NCBI GenBank assembly: GCA_037379885.1
Contig: JARRJC010000037.1
Coordinates: forward strand, 1 to 34,837
Source of the DNA: Limibacillus sp.
GTDB lineage: Bacteria; Pseudomonadota; Alphaproteobacteria; Kiloniellales; CECT-8803
Direction of reading: 5' to 3'
DNA: 34,837 nucleotides
The notes beneath the pieces were generated by a model, which saw nothing but the letters and a program-made list of their open reading frames with translations, searched no databases and was not told the origin of the DNA. This document shows, piece by piece, positions 30,500 to 34,837 of the stretch. Position 1 is the first letter of the stretch, and each line of letters starts with the position of its first letter. The position numbers were made by a program, and so were the translations under genes.

Positions 30500-31273
30500 A
30501 TGGTCAAGATCGCCACCTGGAACGTGAACTCCATCAATGCCCGGCTGCCGAACGCCGAAGCCTGGCTGAAGGCCGCCGAGCCCGACGTGGTGCTGCTCCA
30601 GGAGATCAAGTGCGAGAGCGACAAGTTCCCCGCCCTCGCCTTCGAGGCCCTGGGCTACAAGGCCCATGCCCATGGCCAGAAGAGCTACAACGGCGTCGCC
30701 ATTCTCTCCAAGGAAGCGATCGAGGATGTGCAGGAAGGCCTGCCGGGTGGCTCGGATGACAGCCAGGCCCGCTATCTTGAAGCGACCACCTTCGGTCTGC
30801 GCGTCGCCAGCATCTATCTGCCTAACGGCAATCCCGCGCCCGGCGAGAAGTACGACTACAAGCTCGCCTGGATGAAGCGCCTGAAGGCGCAGGCCGAAAG
30901 CCTATTGAAGAGCGAGCAGCTTGTGGTGCTGGGGGGCGACTACAACTGCATCCCGCAGCCCGAGGACTGCCACGACCCCAAGGCCTGGGCCGACGACGCC
31001 CTCTTCCTGCCACAGACGCGCCAAGCCTTCCGGGAGATCCTGAACCTCGGTTATGCGGAAGCTTTCCGCGAACTGCACCCCAGCAAGATCGACTATAGTT
31101 TCTGGGACTACCAGCGGGGCGCCTGGCAACAGGACAAGGGCATCCGCATCGATCACCTGCTGCTCAGCCCCCAGGCGACGGACCGGCTCGTCGCCTGCGA
31201 GATCGACCGGGGACCGCGCGGTGAGGAGAAGGCCTCCGACCACACGCCCGTTTGGTGCGAACTGGAGCTATAG
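30500..31273 (+). CDS. xthA: exodeoxyribonuclease III (AP endonuclease)
   Basis: Cuts DNA at abasic sites and degrades 3' ends in base excision repair. The 257-residue protein has ATWNVNSINARL (N8, N10), metal ligand E35 (LLQEIK), D147 and N149 (GGDYNCIP), and D247-H248 (SDHTPVW), all expected for the exonuclease III fold. The substrate loop YSFWDYQRGAWQQDKG is intact. The ribosome site is TAAGG. The next gene starts 5 bases after its stop. Confidence 0.97.
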   Translation: MVKIATWNVNSINARLPNAEAWLKAAEPDVVLLQEIKCESDKFPALAFEALGYKAHAHGQKSYNGVAILSKEAIEDVQEGLPGGSDDSQARYLEATTFGLRVASIYLPNGNPAPGEKYDYKLAWMKRLKAQAESLLKSEQLVVLGGDYNCIPQPEDCHDPKAWADDALFLPQTRQAFREILNLGYAEAFRELHPSKIDYSFWDYQRGAWQQDKGIRIDHLLLSPQATDRLVACEIDRGPRGEEKASDHTPVWCELEL

Positions 31274-31278
31274 ACGCC

Positions 31279-32664
31279 ATGCCAAGCGAACCCCAGGACA
31301 AGAGCGCGCTGTCCGGCGAGTTGGACCGTTTCCTGTCGAGCCACCCGCAAGCACGCAGCTTCACCATGATCTACACCGACCTCTGCGGTGTGCAGCGGGG
31401 CAAGATTCTGCGCCGGGAAGAGTTGGCGGCCACCTATACCCATGGCCGGCCCTTCCCTGAATCCATCACCGTCCTGGACGTGACCGGCGAAGACGTGCCG
31501 GAAACCGGGCTCTGCTTCGACCACGGCGATCCGGACAAGCCCGCGCGGCCCATTCCGGGAAGCCTGCTCCTCTCCCCCTGGGCCGGGCCCGAGGCAGCAC
31601 AGTTCCAGGTGACGGTGGAAGAACCCGATGGCCGCCCCTTCTTCACCGATCCCCGCGCCATTCTGGAGCGTGTGGTCGACCGCTTCGCGGCCCTGAAGCT
31701 CAGACCCGTGGTCGCCGTGGAGATGGAGTTCTACCTGCTGGACCTCTCGGCGGCTGCCGAACACCGGGCGCAACCGCCGCGACCGCTGAACGGCCAGGCC
31801 GCTCCCAGCAAGCTGCAGGCCAACCTTCTGAGCGACCTGGAAGACTTCCAGCCCTTTTTCGCGGAGCTCTATCAGGCCTGCGAGGTCCAAGGTCTGCCCG
31901 CGCGGACCCTCTTGAGCGAATACGCGCCAGGCCAGATGGAACTCGTTCTCCAGCACCGCAGCGACGCCCTGCTCGCCTGTGATGAGGCGATACGCTTGAA
32001 ACGGGCCATCAAGGGCGTCGCCGCCAAGCATGGCCTCTGCGCCTGCTTCATGGCCAAGCCCTATGCGCAATACAGCGGCTCTGGCATGCATCTCCACGCC
32101 TCGCTCGAAACCGAAGCGGGCGAGAACCACTTCTCGAGCGAGGACCGGCTCGGCAACGAGGCGCTGCGCCATGCCATCGGCGGCCTGAAGGCCACCATGG
32201 GGGACGCCATGGCGATCTGGGCGCCGGGCGGCAACTCCTACCGCCGCTTCCGCCGCTCCTCCTACGCACCGCTCGCCGCCTGCTGGGGCGCTGACAACCG
32301 CACCGTCAGCCTTCGCATTCCGGGCGGCCCCGCCGCGTCGCGCCACCTGGAGCACCGCGTCGCGGGCGCAGACGCCAACCCCTACCTGGTGGCCGCCGCG
32401 GTTCTGGCGGGCATGCACAAGGGGCTCGTGGAGAAGATCGACCCCGGCGCGCCGGTCGAAGGCAATGGCTATGAGCAGGAGCACCCCGCCCTGCCCGGCA
32501 ACTGGTTCGCCGCGCTCAGCGCCTTGAGGGAGTCGCGCTTCCTGCGCGACTACTTCGGAGCGGACTCGCTGGAGGTCTATGCCGCGCTCAAGGAAGGCGA
32601 GGCAGACCGTTTCTTCGCCGAGCCCACGGCCCTTGACTTCCAGTACTACCTGAGGACGGTTTGA
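31279..32664 (+). CDS. glutamine synthetase family protein (gamma-glutamyl-amine ligase type)
   Basis: ATP-dependent ligase that probably joins glutamate to an amine. The 461-residue protein has the GS catalytic set: E148 and E150 (VEMEFYLL), E214 and E221 (SEYAPGQMEL), H271 and H273 (GSGMHLHASL), plus NSYRRF and NRTVSLRIP. The N-terminal YTDLCGVQRGKIL and overall length match PuuA/GlnT-like enzymes rather than housekeeping GlnA. The substrate (polyamine, methylamine or other) cannot be fixed from sequence. The frame is open to 31252, but ATG 31279, with GGAG in the xthA end, is preferred. Its stop overlaps the start of the GFA gene. Confidence 0.88.
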   Translation: MPSEPQDKSALSGELDRFLSSHPQARSFTMIYTDLCGVQRGKILRREELAATYTHGRPFPESITVLDVTGEDVPETGLCFDHGDPDKPARPIPGSLLLSPWAGPEAAQFQVTVEEPDGRPFFTDPRAILERVVDRFAALKLRPVVAVEMEFYLLDLSAAAEHRAQPPRPLNGQAAPSKLQANLLSDLEDFQPFFAELYQACEVQGLPARTLLSEYAPGQMELVLQHRSDALLACDEAIRLKRAIKGVAAKHGLCACFMAKPYAQYSGSGMHLHASLETEAGENHFSSEDRLGNEALRHAIGGLKATMGDAMAIWAPGGNSYRRFRRSSYAPLAACWGADNRTVSLRIPGGPAASRHLEHRVAGADANPYLVAAAVLAGMHKGLVEKIDPGAPVEGNGYEQEHPALPGNWFAALSALRESRFLRDYFGADSLEVYAALKEGEADRFFAEPTALDFQYYLRTV

Positions 32665-33086
32665 GGGTGGCCGGGGAGGACCAGAGGGTCACGGGCGGCT
32701 GCGCCTGCGGCGCGCTCCGCTATGAGGCGGGGCCGGTTCAGGCGGTCGACGCGTGCCATTGCGGGCAATGCCGCCGCGCCAGCGGCACGACGCCGGTCGT
32801 CTGGGCCACGGTCGCCAGCGCCACTTTCCGATGGGTCAAGGGTGAGCCGCGCTACTATCAGTCTTCCGACCATGGTCGGCGCGGGTTCTGTGCTGTTTGC
32901 GGAACTCCCGTGATCTTTGATTCGAGCCGCTGGCCCAAGGAACTGGACCTGACCATCGGCAGCTTGGACGAGCCGGAAGCCCATCCTCCGCAGCGCGAAA
33001 GCTTCCTGCATGACAAGCTGTCCTGGGTCCGCGCCGACCCCGCCCTGCCACAGCTTCCCGGGGAACTGCCCGGCGAAGACGACTGA
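32661..33086 (+). CDS. GFA family (glutathione-dependent formaldehyde-activating enzyme-like) zinc protein
   Basis: A 141-residue zinc protein of the GFA superfamily, named after an enzyme proposed to form S-hydroxymethylglutathione; most members have unproven substrates. The zinc-binding cysteines are C14 and C16 (GGCACGALRYE), C32, C34 and C37 (CHCGQC), and C77 and C80 (FCAVCGTPV). The start may be TTG 32661, overlapping the upstream stop as TTGA, or GTG 32667, which sits at better spacing from GAGGA. Both imply coupling to the ligase gene. Confidence 0.85.
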   Translation: MRVAGEDQRVTGGCACGALRYEAGPVQAVDACHCGQCRRASGTTPVVWATVASATFRWVKGEPRYYQSSDHGRRGFCAVCGTPVIFDSSRWPKELDLTIGSLDEPEAHPPQRESFLHDKLSWVRADPALPQLPGELPGEDD

Positions 33087-33104
33087 CGCCCGGGCGCGCG
33101 CTCC

Positions 33105-33857
33105 ATGTTCATTCCCCTCTACGACCGCAATCCGCATCTCAGGATCGAGCGGCCCTATGTCACCTACGGCCTGATGGCGCTCTGCATCGTCGTGTTTCTC
33201 TATCAGGTGAACGGCAGCGCCCGCGATTTCCAGGAGAGCGTCTTCGCCTACGGGTCGATCCCCGCGCTGGTCTTCGGAAACGCTGAACCCGCGCCCTGGA
33301 TGGTGGCGCCCTACCTCTCGCTCCTGACCGCCAACTTCCTGCATGGGAGCTGGTGGCACCTGATCGGCAACATGCTGTTCCTGAGGGTTTTCGGCGACAA
33401 TGTCGAAGACGCCATGGGCCACGGCCGCTTCTTCGCCTTCTATCTGATCTGCGGCATCGGGGCGATCCTGGCGCACGCCATCGCGCAGCCCGGATCGACC
33501 ATGCCCGTAGTGGGCGCGAGCGGCGCCGTCTCCGGCATCATGGGCGCCTATCTGCTGCTGCACCCACGGTCGTCGATCCTGACGCTGATCGGCTGGCTGA
33601 TCCTGCCGGTGCCCGCCTTCATCCTACTGGTGGTCTGGATGGGCTTTCAGGTCTTCAGCGCCCTGGGAGACGGCGGCGCAGGCGCTTCGGTCGCCTGGTG
33701 GGCGCATATCGGCGGTTTCCTGCTGGGTATGGCGCTGACCCCCTTCTTCAAGCGCGACACGGCACCCTATGGCGGCATCACGGGCATCAAGAAGGGGATA
33801 CGGATGAAGCGCCCGCCGAGGGGCTCAGACGACCCGCCGAAAGGTCCCTGGAGCTAG
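33105..33857 (+). CDS. rhomboid family intramembrane serine protease
   Basis: Membrane protease that cuts transmembrane segments of client proteins. The 250 residues have about six helices. The catalytic dyad is S139 in VGASGAVSG and H201 in WWAHIGGFLLG. The conserved HLIGNMLFLRVFGDNVED block (85-102) is complete, so the enzyme looks active. The cytoplasmic C-terminus is basic. No clear ribosome site precedes the ATG, 18 bases after the GFA gene, so coupling is possible. Its TAG stop shares bases with the metG stop on the other strand. Confidence 0.94.
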   Translation: MFIPLYDRNPHLRIERPYVTYGLMALCIVVFLYQVNGSARDFQESVFAYGSIPALVFGNAEPAPWMVAPYLSLLTANFLHGSWWHLIGNMLFLRVFGDNVEDAMGHGRFFAFYLICGIGAILAHAIAQPGSTMPVVGASGAVSGIMGAYLLLHPRSSILTLIGWLILPVPAFILLVVWMGFQVFSALGDGGAGASVAWWAHIGGFLLGMALTPFFKRDTAPYGGITGIKKGIRMKRPPRGSDDPPKGPWS

Positions 33858-34837
33858 CCCGCCAAGGCGGGGTCGCCGCCGTAACGGGCCATGAGGTCCT
33901 CCACCCGCTCTGGCGGAATCTTCTCGAACAGGATCGGCGGCACCTGAAAGGCATGCCCGGCCGGCAGCGCCTGAAGCTCCTCCTTGACCGGCTTTGCAGG
34001 CCAGTCGGGCGCATCGCCGGGTAGCCCAAGGCTTTCCAGAAGCTGGCCAGCCGCCCGCGGGATCACCGGATGGGCCAGAACCGCGAAGAGCCGGATCAGG
34101 TTGATCGCCACGCGCACCGAGAGGGCGGCGGCTTCCGGGTTCTCCTTGATCGCCGACCAGGGCGCCGCTTCGGTCAGGTATTCATTGCCCAGCACCCAGA
34201 TCGCACGCAGGTCGGCCAGCGCCTTGCGCACCTGCACCGCCTCCATGTTCTCCGCATAGCGCTTGACGAGCTTCTCCAGATCGGCGGCGAGCTTGTCTTC
34301 CGCCGCGCCCCATTCGCCGCCCTCCGGCACGCTTTCGCCGAAGCGCGCAACGGTGAACTTCAGCGTGCGGTTGACGAAGTTGCCCAAGACATCCGCCAGG
34401 TCCTTGTTGACGCCATCGGCGAAGGCCTGCCAGGTGAAGGAGCTGTCCGAGCCCTCCGGCGCATTCGCCATGAGCCAATAGCGGTAGTAGTCCGCCGGGA
34501 ACTCCTCCAGCGCCTTGTCCATGAAGATGCCGCGCTTCTGGCTGGTGGAGAACTTGCCGCCATAGTAGGTCAGCCAGTTGAAGCCCTTGATGAAGTCCAC
34601 CTGCTTCCAGGGCTCGTGGGAGCCGATGATGGTGCAAGGGAAGCTGACGGTGTGGAACGGCACGTTGTCCTTGGCCATGAACTGCACATACCGCAGGTCC
34701 TTGGCCTCGTTGTCCCACCAGGACTTCCAGTCGCGCTCCTCGGGCGCTTCATCGCCCCATTCCTTGGTCGAGCCGATGTACTCGATCGGCGCATCGAACC
34801 AGACGTAGAAGACCTTGCCCTCGAAGCCCTCCCGGTC
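33854..34837 (-). CDS. metG: methionyl-tRNA synthetase, C-terminal part (partial at window edge)
   Basis: Class I synthetase charging tRNA-Met, including the initiator. The last 327 residues are present; the frame stays open to the right edge, so the start and Rossmann N-terminus lie outside. Visible are the catalytic-domain segment GKVFYVWFDAPIEYIG close to the edge, the KMSKS-equivalent loop GGKFSTSQKRGIF, and the helical anticodon-binding domain. It ends without a C-terminal tRNA-binding dimer domain. The KFSTS form of the loop is a variant I recall from other alphaproteobacteria. Its stop overlaps that of the rhomboid gene within CTAG. Confidence 0.97.
   Translation of the reverse strand, partial: DREGFEGKVFYVWFDAPIEYIGSTKEWGDEAPEERDWKSWWDNEAKDLRYVQFMAKDNVPFHTVSFPCTIIGSHEPWKQVDFIKGFNWLTYYGGKFSTSQKRGIFMDKALEEFPADYYRYWLMANAPEGSDSSFTWQAFADGVNKDLADVLGNFVNRTLKFTVARFGESVPEGGEWGAAEDKLAADLEKLVKRYAENMEAVQVRKALADLRAIWVLGNEYLTEAAPWSAIKENPEAAALSVRVAINLIRLFAVLAHPVIPRAAGQLLESLGLPGDAPDWPAKPVKEELQALPAGHAFQVPPILFEKIPPERVEDLMARYGGDPALAG

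Noticed and set aside
31153-32484. 443-codon open frame opposite xthA and the GS-family gene
   Set aside because: Shadow of GC-rich codons; both sense genes have intact catalytic motifs.

Overview
This 34.8 kb window is GC-rich, densely packed chromosomal DNA from an alphaproteobacterium, most likely of the Rhodospirillales/Kiloniellales type. The taxonomic reading rests on gene content and order recalled from the class: TrmFO, an ErpA-type A-carrier, a GyrA with an inserted C-terminal segment, and the chain dgt-argS-SPOR-nagZ-scpA-scpB-tatABC-serS-surE-pcm-nlpD. I see no rRNA, insertion sequence, prophage, CRISPR array, toxin-antitoxin pair or integrase. No stretch longer than 300 bases lacks a gene; the largest gap is about 210 bases (ssb/uvrA).

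Layout from left to right. A tRNA-Lys(UUU) lies at the left edge on the minus strand, followed on the same strand by coaD, gyrA, an ElaA-type acetyltransferase and ssb. uvrA diverges from ssb and is followed by a class III nucleotide cyclase and trmFO on the plus strand. Next come a minus-strand NDUFAF6-like member of the squalene/phytoene synthase family, a plus-strand iron superoxide dismutase with a strong terminator, and a minus-strand block of an NDUFAF3/Mth938-like protein, secF, secD and yajC. A plus-strand DUF815 AAA ATPase follows. From 16.4 to 29.9 kb fourteen genes run on the minus strand. In order of transcription they are dgt, argS, a SPOR protein, nagZ, scpA, scpB, an orphan ferric-type ABC ATPase, tatA, tatB, tatC, serS, surE, pcm and an nlpD-like lipoprotein. 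Diverging from dgt on the plus strand are erpA, xthA, a glutamine-synthetase-family ligase, a GFA-family protein and a rhomboid protease. The 3' part of metG (minus strand) runs off the right edge.

Functionally this is a housekeeping region: DNA topology and repair (gyrA, ssb, uvrA, xthA), chromosome condensation (scpAB), translation (tRNA-Lys, serS, argS, metG, trmFO), protein export (yajC-secD-secF, tatABC), envelope recycling and division (nagZ, SPOR, nlpD) and damage control (sodB, surE-pcm, erpA). Genes are tightly coupled: stop/start overlaps occur at scpA/scpB, dgt/argS, serS/surE and the GS/GFA pair, surE and pcm abut directly, and two convergent pairs share bases of their stop codons. 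Several starts are non-ATG: TTG for gyrA and nagZ, GTG for uvrA and elaA, TTG or GTG for the GFA protein.

I did not find a convincing undescribed system. The most interesting points are regulatory or contextual: a terminator-like hairpin between tatA and tatB, a perfect palindrome inside the erpA promoter spacer, a promoter overlapping the terminator in front of xthA, homologues of two mitochondrial complex I assembly factors flanking sodB beside secDF, an orphan ABC ATPase between scpB and tatA, and a glutamate-amine ligase translationally coupled to a GFA protein. Promoter calls are by eye against the sigma-70 consensus and are tentative.
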